Assembly (NCBI GenBank): GCA_026018925.1
Contig: JAKSZU010000003.1
Span: forward strand, 5,872,367 to 5,936,366
DNA: 64,000 bases
Reading direction: 5' to 3'
From: Tupaia tana
Lineage: Eukaryota; Chordata; Mammalia; Scandentia; Tupaiidae
The notes under the pieces are model-generated. The model did no database searches. It was not told the origin of the DNA and was given only the letters and a program-made list of their open reading frames with translations. The position numbers were made by a program, and so were the translations under genes. This document shows, piece after piece, positions 51,372 through 63,475 of the stretch. Positions within the stretch are counted from its first letter, which is position 1. Each line of letters begins with the position of its first letter.

Positions 51372-54300
51372 CTGCAAGCCAGGCCTCCGTCAGGGCGCCC
51401 AGGGCCCTCCTGAGCACCCAGCCCCTGCTCAGGGCGGCCCCTGCTGGCCCTGGGCCTGACCGCCGTACCCTTGTCCTGGGCAGACTTGGGCTCTAGCCCT
51501 GCCCCTGCAGGCAGCAGCCGGGCCTGCTCCTCACGCTTCTTGAGCATCTGGCGCTGGAAGTGAGCGACCGAGCGCAGCAGCTCCTCGCCCTGCACCTCCG
51601 AGGGCGGCAGCACCACGCTGCAGTCCAAGAAGGCGTTGATGGCGGTCAGCAAGTCCTCCCGCTCGTCGGCCAGGTAGGCCGCCTCGTGGAATTGCTGTCG
51701 CAAAAAGGGCAGGATCGTGGAGGGCGCAGGGAGGTGGCCGAGGCCCGGCAAGATCCGCAGGTGGGGGCAGGGTGTGTGGTACCAGGTCAGCAGGTCAGGG
51801 CCGGGGTGGGGGGTCTGACCTTGTCGGACATGAGGGTGGAGATGGAGCGGCCGATCTCGTGGTAGTCCATGTTGGCGCTGCTTGGGCCCAGCAGCAGGAA
51901 GAGGAAACGCACAGGCACAGGCACCTCCAACACCGCGTCCAGCTCCACCGCATCCCGCAGCCGCACAAAGGCCATGGTGGGACGGGAGAGGAATTCCACA
52001 CAGCCTGGGGGCATGAGGCCTCGTGGGCAAGTGCGGGGGTGGGACTGCCTTCCAGCCCCCACCCTGGGGGCCTGGCCCCAAGATCTCTGGCCCGAGACTC
52101 GCCCCACGCACCGACTAGGACCACGGTGGCCTCTGCATTCTCAGGGATCTTCTCCAGCAGCTTCAGCTCGTGCTTGGACTTGGAGCGGGTGATGCCAGCC
52201 GGCGGGGCAGGTGGTGGCAGCTCACGCTAGGGGGACACGGGAGGAGCTCAGCCCAGCCAGGCCCCTGCATCACACCAGGCTTGTCCCCAGTCCTGCCAGG
52301 AGGAGCCCCTGCCCGCCTCACCTCTCGTTCCACCTCTAGCCGAGTCTCTGGGACCCCTCCGATGAGAGGCTCAGTGACATGGGGGTCACTTTCAGCTCCC
52401 TGGCCATGGTGATGGCCCAGCAGAGAGCCCAGGGAGCCAGCGGAGATGTTGCGGGGGAAGGAGAAATCCTTCTCATCGCTTGGGTGGCTGGCGGGGCAGA
52501 GGGCGGGGAGGTTAAGGAGGGTCAACAGTGGGCCTGACCAGGCAGGTGGGAAGAGGCAGGAGCCCCCGCGGGGCCTCACCTGTGTTTCAGCAGCAGGGCC
52601 CGCAGCACATTGGCTCTGTCCTCGGCCTTGATCTGGTCGGAGATGACCATCTGCTCCACCACCTGGTGGGCCACCCCTGGTAGGGTCTGCTGGTCCAGGT
52701 CCAGGAGCACAGCCCCTGGAATCAAGACGGTACGGAGGGGCCACCCCCAGGTCAGGAGACAGGCCAGGAAGAGATGCGACAACTGGGGAGGGTGCAGGCG
52801 CAGGGGGTGTGGCCCAGGCAACTGGCCTACAAGTTCTGGCCCAGGGCTCGAACCCAGCTCTGCAAAGTCAGGTGGCCTCTCTGACGGGCTCCTCCCCACC
52901 CTCATCTCCCCCAGGAATGCTGTGAGGCTCTGCCGTGAGCGAGGAACCTTGGTTATCAGAGAGGTCATCTAGGCCACCCTGCCCAGCAGCGTCCAGCCTC
53001 ACAGGCATGTTGCAGGGCCTCTCCGGCTGCACCCTCTTTGCTGTCCCTCCTCTAGGAGAGGGAGCCACATGCTGCACCTTCCCAGGCTCTGCCGCTCACT
53101 CCAGGACCTAGTCCCACCTCCTGGAACACAGCTCGGCTGGGCTGTGGCCTTCTCCTTGTGGCAGTGCCTCCAGCCCAACTCCTCCACTAGCTCTTCACTC
53201 CCACAAGCCCAAGAACTGTTTCCCGAGCAGCTTCTAGACCTTTCTCCGCCATTTCAGAGGGACATAAAAGTCCCTTCGAAAGTTGCCAGGTCATTTATCT
53301 GGCAAGGTCAACTTCAGGAACAAAGAAAAAGAACAAACAAGCACCACTGGGCTGCTCACACGTCACAAAGCCAGGACCTGGACCTCGGGCGGCCGCGGCC
53401 GGAGTGGCTGCTCTGCCTCTAGTCTACGGGTGATTCTACGGCGCGCTTCGCCCCTCCGCGGCTTGGAAACACCCTCTAACGACAGGGCGGCTCCCTGGTG
53501 GCAAGGAGGCGACACAGACACAGGGCTCCAAAGCCCCGTGGCCTTAGGGCTTCGATGGAGTGTACACAGCCCTACAGGTTGGATCACGTTGTCCAGAATC
53601 CTCAGACAGCAACAAGGCATGCCAGGAATTTCCAGCAAAATGGTTTAAAAGCACTCTAGCACCCAAAACGTACATTTCAATTATCTGGAAACATCACACA
53701 GAGAAGCCACTTTCTGCAAATGAAATGTGGTACCAGGCCTGCCCTGCATTCTCCCAGCCACAGGGCCCAAGCAATGGCTGTCCACATGCCACCAGGGAGA
53801 GGAGGAAGCTCCTTCTGGGGCTCTGGGTGACATCATCCCCCATGTGGTGTCAGCCCCCCCCATGTGGGGGCTCTTTGGCCATTTGCTCCTCAAAGAATGG
53901 GCCCCGGGGTACTTTGAGGTGGGCAGGTACCATGGGCCAGGGTCCGACGGAGCTCCAGGAGACTGCGGAAGGAGAGGGAGGCCACGTGGGGCTTCCCCCA
54001 GCGCTCTGTCTCCTCCTCCACGTCCTCCTCAAATTTGATCCAGCGCGCTGTCTCCCGCCACTGAGGCTCCTGGTTTTTGTCCAGCAGTAACTCATTGAGC
54101 TCCACAAACACCTGGGGGAGATGAGAAGGCAGTGCAGGTCATGGAGCCGCGGGCGGGCAAGAGGGGGAGGCATGTGGCCCTAAAGAGTGCAGAGGAGGAG
54201 ACACAGGCACCTGACCTCACAGCCTAGGTGGAGCCTCAGGCAAGGACTGGCCTGTCTGAGCCTCGTGTTCCCTCACCTGTGAACTGAAAACAGTAACATC

Positions 54301-57300
54301 ACAAAGGCTGTGGGAAGGCACGCCAGGCACGTGTGTGCATGCCCCAGTCTCAAAGGACAGAGAAATAGAGGAGAGGGGACTGCGGCGTGGCCGTGCCCCC
54401 AGGGTGCTTTCTTCCTTCGAGTGCACACGCCCATGTAGCAAGAGCGTCAAAAAATGAAGGCTGTAACGACAGGTGAGAAAGAGCCTCTAGGACACTTGGC
54501 ATGCTGCGGGACGCGTGTGCTTGTGAGATGGCCACATGCAGGGAGGACCATGACTTCCTGTAGCCCACTGGGATGCGTCTGGGAACTGGCAGAAGTCACT
54601 GCCCATGCTGGAAGATGGTCACCTCTGGCCAGGTAAAGGGACTTACTGGGTGTGGGCTGTGGGCAGAGGGCGCCCTGAGACACCCTCATCCACCCAGGGG
54701 GCAGCTCTCTGGGGTTACGTGTGCAGCGAGCCACTGGCTGGAAGCACCCAAGTGCATCTATTGCACCTCAGTAAAAAGTGAAGGAAACGGGCACGGAGTC
54801 AGAGTTCAGGCCCAGGGCCCAGAGCTACGGTGCAGTGCCCTGAGTGACTATATGACTCTGGCCAAGTCAAGACACCTGGGTTTATGGCTGCCACCGCCTA
54901 TGCTGTCATCTTCATGGTGGGGAGGAGCCAGTGAGTACAGAGGTGACTGGGTTGTGAGAAATGACGTGCAGTCGGAGTCACTTGGAAGCCAAAGGATCCC
55001 TTTGTTCACAACAGAAAACGGCACCTCTTCCTCACACGCCTCACTGCCACCTGCCAGGAAGCAGGCAGGACAAACGCACAGAGCCGTCTCAGAGGGGACT
55101 GGCATCGCAGCGCCTGCCCCAAGCTCTCTGGTGTGCCCAGCGCACCTGTGCAGGGCACAGCCTTCACAGCCAGCGGTGGCAACCCTGCCACTTAAGGTTA
55201 CAGCTGGTGTGAAGGGCAGGGCAGGAGGCCGGGGAGAAGGTGCATGAATACAAGCAGAGAACAGTACCTCGTGGGGCTTGTGGGGGGCCCGGGGTCGGGC
55301 CCGAGGCGTGGGGCCAGGCCCTTCCCGGCCACTCTGCACTGGCCCTTTGGCGTTCTTCCGCACCAAGTGCCGCCGCACCCCAGGAACGTCCTCAAACCGG
55401 TGACCTGTGGGGGTAGAGGGCCACAGCTGGGGCTCCCCCTGCCCTCCTGCCTTTGCCCGCCAACACGGAGCTTGGCCCCGGCCCCAGCCCCAGCCCCAGT
55501 ACTCACTCTTCATGAGGTCCAGGTCGGCCGTGGCCAGCGTCTGGGCCTCGCTCTCATCCGTGGGGACCCGGGGCAGCAAGGCCTGCTCGCCTCCGGTCAT
55601 GCTCCCAATGCGCCTCCTCTCCTGCAGGTTGTAGCTGCGATGCCCAGGCTGGGCTTTGGGCAGGGGGCGTCCCGAGGCACCCCCATCATCGCCTCCGGCT
55701 GTGCCACTGGCCACTGCCACCACCTCTTCAGCTGGGTCTCTGGACAGACAGAATAGCCATGAGCCTCGCTACCAGGCTCCAGGCAGCCAGGACTCGGGAG
55801 GCAGACCAGTAGCATTTACATCCTGCTCTCCCCTTTCCTGGCGAGGCAGCCCTAGGTGATCCCCCAAGACCCCTCTGAGCACAACCACCACCTCAGGAGC
55901 ACAGGAGGCTGGCAACAGCCCCCATGCGGCCAGGAGAGGTGAAGTGTGTGGCCAAGACCAGCACAGGGCCGGCTTGGCACAGATGCTCAGAACGCCACCG
56001 CACGGGACAGGCGTTCAGGTCCCTGCCCTCTCCCAGGCACCTGCAACCAGGGACTCAAGGAGCCTCCACCCGCATCTGATCAGAGGGACTACAAACCGGA
56101 GACAGCTTCCCTGGGCTGGCGAGGAGGGTGCGAGCGCCTGGGCCCTACCCACTTCGGCTTACGCTTCTCTCCTCTCCAGGCTCTGCCAATACCAGTGTGG
56201 CCACTGCCCCACCATCCCACCCCTCTCCCCACATCCACTGCCTCTACAGCCCCAAGTCCACGGCCGCCAGTGACCGTGCCACCACTGCTGGGCTTTCCGG
56301 TCTAGCCCCCTCGTTATGCTCACACCCTGCTGCCAGTCTAACCCTTTGCCAATGCCAATGCCAATGCCAATGCCAAGCTTCCTCTGACACTCCATCAGCT
56401 CCCAGCCGTTCTGGCAGCCCCTGGAGCCTGCTGCCTCGGTGTGCCGACTCAGTGCACGCTGTCGCCCTTGCCCGGAAAGGGCGACGTGCCCTTCCCACCC
56501 ACAGCCTTTCACGCTGCCTGGCACCCAGCAAACAACAGGTCCATGATAGTAATGACCTTGAGACCAAGTTCAAAGTCATCTCCAGGAGGGAGGAGAAGTG
56601 GCCAGTGCCCCCACATGCCAATCACCCACCAATTCTGACACCGTGCCCGGACCAGTCCTTCGGTACCGCGTCACGTGACAACGTTGGGTTTCCAACCCCA
56701 GTAGACTGGCAGCTCCCAAGGATGGGGAGCTATTCCTCCCTAGCCCTGGGGGGCCTCAGTAGGTTCTGGGAGGCCACCAGCCTAGTCCCCAAGTCAGTGC
56801 TTAATGCCATTCCCTGATGCCATGGCCGGGGGCAGCTCGGACTGGCATCTGTTCGCACCAGCCTAAACCGTACATAGGACCTTAATTCTTGGCCCTCCCT
56901 GACCCCACAGCAGCCTTGGAGAAAGGCTCTATTATGCTTGGTTTGCAGACAGGAACCTGGGGCTCAGGGAGCTTAGGTTACTTGCCCCCAGCGAGGGGCT
57001 GGGCCAGGACTGGAAGCCAGCCTGGTGAGTCCAAGGCTCTGACTTTTTCCCTCCCTGCCTCACAGGGAAGGTGTCTGGGAACAAAGGTTGACTGGGGTGC
57101 ACTTACCCAGTCTGGGCCCCTTTGGTGGCTCGGAGAGCTGCCTCCTGGTGGGGCAGAGGTGCAGGGGGAGACGGGCTGGTCTTCTCTGCCTTCCTGTCAG
57201 TGCCTTCATCCTCTTGGAGAAAGAACTGCACCAGAGAACCATGTGGGCCGCTGAGGCCAGGCCAGGGCCCTGCGGACCCCCCCCCCCCCCCCAGGAGCCC

Positions 57301-59733
57301 ATGCCTGGCTCACCTGCACTGAAGAGGGTGTGGCGGCAGGGGACAGCTGAGTCAGTGCCCGGGCCCCCTCAGCCTCGCTGGTCTCATCCTCATCTTCCTC
57401 CCCCTCCTCAATGGTGGGGGTCTCCCCGGTGGGAGAGGCTCCAGGGCGCCTTCGAGGCTTCCGTCCTGAACCCTGGGGTGTCTTGCGGCGGCGGGCATCG
57501 GGCGGCAGGTGGGTGGAGAGCGGGTGATGGATGTGGTGGGAGGACTGTCGGTGGTCTGCAGGGAGGAGGGACGTGGGTGCTGGCAGGCGCCCCTCCTCTA
57601 CTGCCCTGGCCCCAGCTGCAGCCTCCCACTGGGACCCTAATCCCTTCTTTATTGGGTCCTCAACCTGAGCCCCAGCCTCTGGCTCCCCTGCCTGCCCCCT
57701 CACATTCAAAGTCTTCCTCCCCATAGCTGCGGCCTGGCTCCTCCCCGCCACGAGACCCCGCCTCCTGCAGGATCTCCTCAAAGCGCTCCACGCCCAGGGT
57801 GCGGTGAAGTTCATCCTCCTCGTGCTCTGGGAACCCATCAGGTCCAGCACCTAAGCTCTCCTGCTGTGGCTGTGAAGAAGAAAGGGGAAAAACACAGGGG
57901 CTCACCAGGAACCATACCCTGACTCCCCACCCTGCCCAGGGCTGGAGATCCAGCATTCCCAGCAACCTGTCCCCTCTAATGTCCGAGATCGTTACTCCCC
58001 CATCAACCTGTCCCTTCTAGTGTCAGAGGCCCAGCTATCCCCCCATCAACCTGTCCCCTCTAATGCCCAGGACCCAGCTATCCCCCCATCAACCTGTCCC
58101 CTCTAATGCCCAGGACCCAGATACCCCTCCAGCAACCTGTCCCCTCTAATGTCCAAGACCCAGTCACCGCCCCCAGCAACTTGTTCCCTCTAATGCCAGG
58201 GACCTCCCAAGCTCTCAGGACCCTACTGTATGGGCAGGTGCAGGCAGTTCCAGGGTAGGTGAAGGGCCCAGCCTGGAGGTCTCAGCAGAAAACCCGAGTC
58301 TGACCCTTTGCCACATGCAGAGGTGTGTGAACAGGGCAGTGAAGGAACTCTGGACAAGTGCTGAGTGGAAAGTAACTCCTGCAGGCGCCCCAACTAGTGA
58401 CCTGGAGTAGCTCCGGTCAAACCAACTCAGCCTTGCCCTGGCCTGGAGAACCGCGGTTTAGGGTAGCACACCCCCCAGCCAGCCCTGCCCCTGACCGGCT
58501 TCCTAGCCCCGCCCCTTGACCCACCCCACTCCCCCCACCTGAGTCATCCTGCGGGAGCAGCAGCGGAGGAGAGGCGAGGCCGGTGCCGGTGCCGACTGCG
58601 GTGCTTGCAAGCCGAGCTCAGCCTAGCACAGCGGCCTGCGGCCGGCGGGCAGCCTGGGTCCACCCCCACCCACCCCCTGCGGGTCTCAGCTCCAGGCACC
58701 GCCAAATATTTGCTCAAGAGCTTCTGGACCTGAAGGGCATCGGGACCTCCAAGGGCGGGGGTATGCAGCCCCACCATGGCAATGCCGAGGGAGGGGAGGG
58801 CACCCGGGATGAAGGGCGGGTCCTGGGAAGCATGGGGCAGGGGTGCAGAGCTGCAGGGCCTGCCGGGGACGTGGGGTACTAGAAGATGCCTGGGTTGGGG
58901 CGGGCTTCTCCCCTCTGCAGGCAGCCTTGCCCTGTTTGAGCTCAGCCCCACTCCCACCAGAAGCAGCCCCTTAGGAGGAAGGGGTGGGGAGTGAGCACAG
59001 AAAGCTAGCCCGGGATGGGGGAGGGGGCCCGGACCCCTCGCACCTGAGGCCGCAGGAGGAAGTCCATGACCGGCAGGGGTGAACCCGGGAAGAAGGGGGA
59101 GGGGACTGGCCTCGTCACGTGCCCCACAGGCCCAAGTGACCAATAAACGGGGCTGATTGTGGCACCCCGGGGTTAATCATTAGACTTCTCAGGAAAATCC
59201 GGAGGGGGCCTGTGGGGCGGTGGCCACGTGGGCCGCAGGGGCGGGCCTGGGTAGCACGTGTGGCTGGGGGCGGGGCCAGCCGCAGCCTGAGAACTGGCCT
59301 AGAACCACTGCATGAGGGACCTCTCTGCCTGGAGGCTGGAGCAGCCGTCACCGGTTAGAGACCCAAGTGCCTCAGAGCTCCTCCCGGCTGAGGCTGAACT
59401 ACCACCCCAGGCTGCAGGAAATGCAATGCAACTCCCTCAGGAGGGCCGCGCCTCCAGTCGCCTGACCCCACCCACTAGGCGCACTCCCTCTCCACGGCCT
59501 CCACCTGCCCACCCAGTGCCAGGTCCGGTACCGATGGCAGCACCCCTCCTACTCCATTACAGGCTTCCTCTCCCAGCTTACACACGCACACGCACATACA
59601 CGCGCGCCCCTGGTCCGCGTGGACCCCCAGCCAAGGCACCTGTGGCTGGGCCAGCCCAGCTGACCGCGCAGGCCATACTCACAGTGCGGAAAGAATCTGC
59701 GCCCGAGGCGGGGCGCCGGGGGGCGCTGCTCAT
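47887..59733 (-). CDS. SLC4A2: SLC4A2, anion exchange protein 2 (AE2a), Cl-/HCO3- exchanger
   Basis: Twenty-two coding exons: 59733-59683, 57869-57704, 57555-57314, 57225-57107, 55739-55507, 55404-55268, 54111-53931, 52715-52580, 52487-52322, 52226-52112, 52004-51820, 51694-51469, 51371-51156, 51080-50932, 50843-50649, 50044-49790, 49685-49596, 49415-49249, 48915-48662, 48571-48402, 48211-48038 and 47967-47887. All are in phase and total 1235 residues (human about 1241). The protein exchanges chloride for bicarbonate across the plasma membrane, for example basolaterally in parietal cells, and in osteoclasts. The start [17 protein letters not shown] is the AE2a N-terminus. Exon boundaries were set by eye from GT/AG and phase. 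Confidence 0.96.
51469..57869 (-). CDS. SLC4A2: SLC4A2 cytoplasmic N-terminal exons (3-13)
   Basis: These exons encode the long cytosolic half. An acidic/basic extension has [20 protein letters not shown], a His-rich [16 protein letters not shown], and [20 protein letters not shown] followed by [11 protein letters not shown]. The band-3 cytoplasmic domain follows, with [60 protein letters not shown] and [20 protein letters not shown]. The [18 protein letters not shown] stretch, a pH-sensing region in AE2 studies, is intact. Exon 5 reads [20 protein letters not shown] and is slightly shorter than the human counterpart as remembered. Confidence 0.92.
52740..53925. other. SLC4A2 intron, no extra exon
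   Basis: Unique intronic DNA between the exons ending in TLAH and starting AVLLDLDQQ. No repeat or exon was recognised. Confidence 0.5.
54240..54460 (+). repeat. MIR-like scrap plus 5'-truncated tRNA-type SINE body
   Basis: 'cctgtctgagcctcgtgttc' looks like MIR. From about 54,308 the sequence follows the SINE body only ('gggactgcggcgtggccgtg', 'gtagcaagagcgtc'), with no tRNA head. Confidence 0.65.
54470..55265. other. SLC4A2 intron, no gene
   Basis: Unique intronic sequence; nothing recognised. Confidence 0.5.
55745..57100. other. SLC4A2 intron 5, candidate region for AE2c-type internal promoter
   Basis: AE2c transcripts described in rodents start within this intron. I could not identify a matching exon or a CpG island here. 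It contains an (AATGCC)n run at 56346-56375 and a MIR-like piece at about 56925-57035. Confidence 0.4.
57277..57292. repeat. (C)16 homopolymer
   Basis: C run in the short intron between exons 4 and 5; on the SLC4A2 sense strand it is a G run just after the exon 4 donor. Confidence 0.9.
57961..58208. repeat. minisatellite, 41-44-bp unit, six copies, next to SLC4A2 exon 3
   Basis: Units begin near 57961, 58002, 58045, 58088, 58131 and 58175. The core is 'caacctgtcccctctaatg' followed by 'cccaggacccagctatcccc'. The array starts only about 90 bases upstream (in the sense of transcription) of the exon 3 acceptor. Confidence 0.92.
58539..58547 (-). CDS. SLC4A2: SLC4A2 alternative first coding exon AE2b1 (MTQ)
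   Basis: On the minus strand ATGACTCAG is followed directly by a GTGGGG donor at 58538. Splicing in phase 0 to exon 3 (PQQESLG) replaces the 17 AE2a-specific residues by MTQ. This is exactly the AE2b1 N-terminus reported in human liver and kidney. Its promoter would lie immediately upstream, in the GC-rich DNA at about 58,550-58,650. Confidence 0.88.
59044..59067 (-). CDS. SLC4A2: SLC4A2 alternative first coding exon AE2b2 (MDFLLRPQ)
   Basis: On the minus strand an ATG at 59067 encodes MDFLLRPQ, then a GTGCGAG donor at 59043. The splice is again in phase 0 to exon 3. The eight residues match the reported AE2b2 N-terminus, so both liver-type alternative starts are kept in this species. Confidence 0.9.
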
Positions 59734-59796
59734 GGCCAGATCTTAGCCCTTTTCACTGTCGCTGCGGCTTTCAGGGCAACAGGGCGGAGGCATAAC
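59683..59796 (-). other. SLC4A2: SLC4A2 exon 2 with 5' UTR part
   Basis: The acceptor 'tctccttcacctag' ends at 59797. The exon then runs through 63 bases of leader to the AE2a ATG at 59733 and the donor ACT|GTGAGT at 59682. Confidence 0.65.
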
Positions 59797-59799
59797 CTA

Positions 59800-61400
59800 G
59801 GTGAAGGAGAGCACCAATCACCGTCTGCAGCTCGGCAGGGCGCCCCAGGCCCGGCACCCTGCGCCCAGCCCAGGGGAAGAGCGGAGCCCCCCGCCAGCAC
59901 CCCGCCCTCCCTCCGCAGGTGGGTCCTGGGCTCCCTAGGCTCAGGATCCTCCTAGACTTACAAGGGCCTTAGAGTGGCCCTTAGAGGCAGCAAGAGCAAA
60001 GAGGAGAGTTATTTATAGGAAGAAAAGAGAAGAACAAAGACAGGAGAGGGCTGAGGCTCAGGAGGCCACAAAGGGCCAAGCAAGGAGAAGGCGGAAAGTG
60101 GGAGAGGCTGCCACACACGGGGGAGAGGAGTCAAGGCCTGATCCGAGACGGAGACAGCGACAGCCAGGGAGGGAGCGGGAAAGAGGAGAGGGGGCGGGCA
60201 GGGCCAGGCAGAAACAGGAACCCTGCCGAGGTGGTGGGCCTCTGGGAGGCGCCCAAAGAGGTGTGGGGGGTGCTGCAGAGAAGGGGTGCCTCCTCCCCAG
60301 TGCAGGTCAGGCCAGGAGACCCCCCCTTCCCTCTGACCCAGGTCTGCGGAGGGCAGAAGCCCAACTCCACTCACTCAGTGGGAGGGAGGAAGGGACAGAG
60401 TGGGCACTGGCTAGGCAGGGCTTTATAATGGGGGAGGGGCACGTGACGCTGGGAGGGGGTGGACTCAGAAACCCAGAGGTTCTGCCCTTGGGGGGCAGTC
60501 CAGATCCTTCCCCCTCCTAGCCCGGGACCAGGAAAATCTGAGTGGCAGGGCCGCCACCCTCCTGACTGTGACTGTAGGGAAGTTGGGAGAGGACACTGCT
60601 GTGGGGGGCAGAGGAGACGGAACCCACTCCTAGTGGTGCAAGCTCGTAGCAGGACACTCAGGCTCATGGACGGTGACAATCCGAAGCCCCTCAGTGTGCA
60701 GTTGGGGGTCAGGGTTGGCCAACATAGGGCTGGGGGAGGTGAAGGTCAGTGTAGGGTCAACAACACAGGCCCCAGGTCAGCCAGGGTGGGGGGCTTGGAT
60801 GGCACATTCCTGGGAGGCCTTCCAACTCAGCCAGGGCTCTCAGCTCCCCCCTCAGGCCTTCAGCCTGGGCAGCTGGTGTGGGGCAGGGCTGCTCAGGACG
60901 ACCCCGACTGTGGGAGAGTCTGTCCTGAGCACCCGAAGGTGCCCACTCGCACCTCCAGGCTGTGCCCTGGGTGCTCCTCCGCCACCCCTCCTTCCTCTGC
61001 CCACGCCCCCCGCCCCTCCCCCGCTGTCCCAGAACACAAAGCAGCTTCTGTCCAGAGCATCGGTGCCGATAATCCGGGTGGGGACACATTCCCGGGACCA
61101 GCCCCGACCGGCCCGGAGGATTAGCATCTCTCCCCTTGCCCAAGGGATTAGCATCCCGGACCCCCACTTGGGCATTAGCCACTCCCCGAGTGAGTTCGTA
61201 CATTCCACAACTGTTCGATGTGGAGCTGGCGGGCGAGAGGAGGGGCGACAAAGTGGAACCCGGGTTTCTAAGAGCGCGAACCCCCACACCCAGACAAACC
61301 GGCCCCCCCAGGAGTCAGGTCCAACTCTCCGGGCCAGTCTTGCCCATCCCCACCCAGCTGCTCCCTCTTCTGCTTGACCCCTTGTCCTGACCCGACCCAA
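59800..61400. other. SLC4A2 intron 1, no gene
   Basis: GC-rich and purine-rich stretches. At 61118-61128 and 61145-61155 the word GGATTAGCATC occurs twice, with a related GGCATTAGCC at about 61171. No exon was recognised. Confidence 0.45.
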
Positions 61401-61830
61401 CACCTCCCTTTCCCGGCCCCGCCTCTCAATCTAGAGATGGGGGCGGAGGTCCCAGGCACCCCCAAGCTGGTACCCGGGACGAGATTGAGGGGCAAGTGCT
61501 GGGGAGGTCGCGGGGTGGGGGGTCGTCTGGAGCCCGCCCAGGAGTGGGAGGGCCGGCGGCGCCTCCGAGACTACCCCCTCCTGGTGGCAGGGGGCGAGGC
61601 ATCCTGGCTTCAGGGAACTCTAGGAAGCGGACCCCGGAACCCTGGCTTCCGACCAGCACTCCGTTCACCTCCCCATCCTTCTCCCCTAGTCCGCGGTCCC
61701 CTGCGCCCTAGTCTCCGCCCTTTCCTCCACTTCCACTCCCTCCTCGCTCGAGTCCCGAGTTCCCCCCTCTCCTTCCCCCTCCCTTCCTCCCTCCGTGGCC
61801 CCGGCCCTCCCCCGCCACCTCCCCGCTTAC

Positions 61831-62250
61831 CCGCTAGCTCGGAACTTCGTGCCCCGGGGGTCTCGGGGTCTCTCCCGGTCCTCCGACGCCCTCGCGCGCT
61901 CCCGACAACTCCTCCGTGCCCACCCCGGAGCGCGCCCCCGCCGCTCCCAACTTCTCCCAACTCAACTTTCCCCCGCGCCGCGGCAGGCCAGCCCCCTGCG
62001 TGCGCGCCCCCCGGCGCACCGTGCGCGGCCCCGCCGCCGCAGGCTGGGAGGCGCGAGCCGGGCCCGAAATCAGGGGGCGGGGGAGCTTGTCCAGGCACTA
62101 CCAGACACCGGGAGTCCCGCGCCAGGAAGCCACCCCACTGTCCTTCGGTCCAGGCCCCGCGAGGTCGCCGCTCCGGGCTTCCCCGCTCGGGGTTCCGGCG
62201 CCTCGGGACGCCGTCTCTTGGCTCCATTACGGCACCTCTGGGCGGAAAGG
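61831..62250 (-). promoter_or_regulatory. SLC4A2: SLC4A2 CpG-island promoter and likely non-coding exon 1
   Basis: A dense CpG island at about 61,400-62,260. On the minus strand a near-ideal donor GCGG|GTAAGCGG ends an exon at 61831, compatible with the acceptor at 59797. No TATA box. The transcription start cannot be placed exactly. Confidence 0.6.
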
Positions 62251-62339
62251 AGCCCGCTTCAATGCTGGAGATCCCTGGCAGGGCAACGCAGGCACCAGGA
62301 TGGTCATGAAATTCGGGCCGGAGGAAGTTGAGCTATAAA

Positions 62340-63450
62340 TGCATCGGGATCATTATTGTCCCGCGCACACACACCCCCCCCAAGGAGCCTCCCCCTTCCC
62401 ACGTGCCTCCAAGAAAGCCCCTAACTTTGTCCGGGGACGGGGTGGCGATTCGGTAAGGGATGGTAGAGGCTGGAGGTTGGCCGCCGCCCGTTGCTCTGAG
62501 TTGACCTAGGTGAGGGCAACTTGTTGGAGACGCCCCACTCTCTGGGAGGGTCAGAGATTCCTGCGGCGGCCTCCCTCGTCCGTACCACCTCCACACTGCA
62601 CCGAGACCTGTGCGTAATCATCACCATCATTTATAGCCCTTTCTGTATAATTCTTATTTTCCTAACTAAATTATAAATTCTTTCCAGATAAAAAATACGC
62701 TTTTCACTTTTTTTTCTAGGATGCCACGTGGGTGAAGCACAGCACTGTAGGCAAAAGCATTCAGATATGAACGAGTTAATTAACAAATGCTCAGCGCCAA
62801 CTCTGGAGGCAGCGCCGAGGAGTGCGGTTTGGAGACGTTTTCGCCGGGTTCACAGCCCTCAAGAATGCAATCATGACAATTAGAGAGCAGCGCAAGAAAA
62901 TCTATAATCAACTCTTTTACGGGATGAAGTAAAGGCTGCTGCAAGCAAAGCATCTGTCTGTGGTCTTGTCTCTTAAGGGGGTAACTAACCGGCCAACTCT
63001 GTCGGCCACACCCTAAGCCGATTCCAGAGGGCCCTACCCTACCCTGAGCCTGGGACCTGGGGGCACTCCCTGGCCTCCAGCCAATCTCTGCTGGAGTTGG
63101 GGCGGGGGTGGGGGTGGAGGAGGTGTATCCAAGACCATAAACAGGGCCCAGCAGAACGAGGAGTCTCTGGCATCCGTCCATCGACTCAAATCCAGCATCG
63201 AAAGAGGCGACACCTGCCTCTCTACCCCGCCCTGCGGTCAGGTGGTCCCCGCGAGGTCATCAGCTGCGAGACATGGCTCAGAGTCATTCCTCAATCCAAA
63301 CTGGGGTCACTAGGTGACCTGGGGAGACGTGGAAACCCGTGCTGAGGTCATCAGGAGGCTACTGGGAATTCAATAGCACCAACCGGGTCAGCTCCAGGCC
63401 ACCCGGGCTCGGGATCTAGGACGCCAAACCCCAAGCCCCACACGGAAAGC
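62340..63450. other. intergenic DNA between SLC4A2 and CDK5 promoters
   Basis: AT-rich at 62,620-62,780, then unique sequence. A perfect palindrome GGTCACTAGGTGACC occurs near 63,304, and GAGGTCATCA occurs at about 63,252 and 63,343. No gene was recognised. Confidence 0.45.
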
Positions 63451-63475
63451 GCCCCACCCCCACCCCCGCTGCGCG

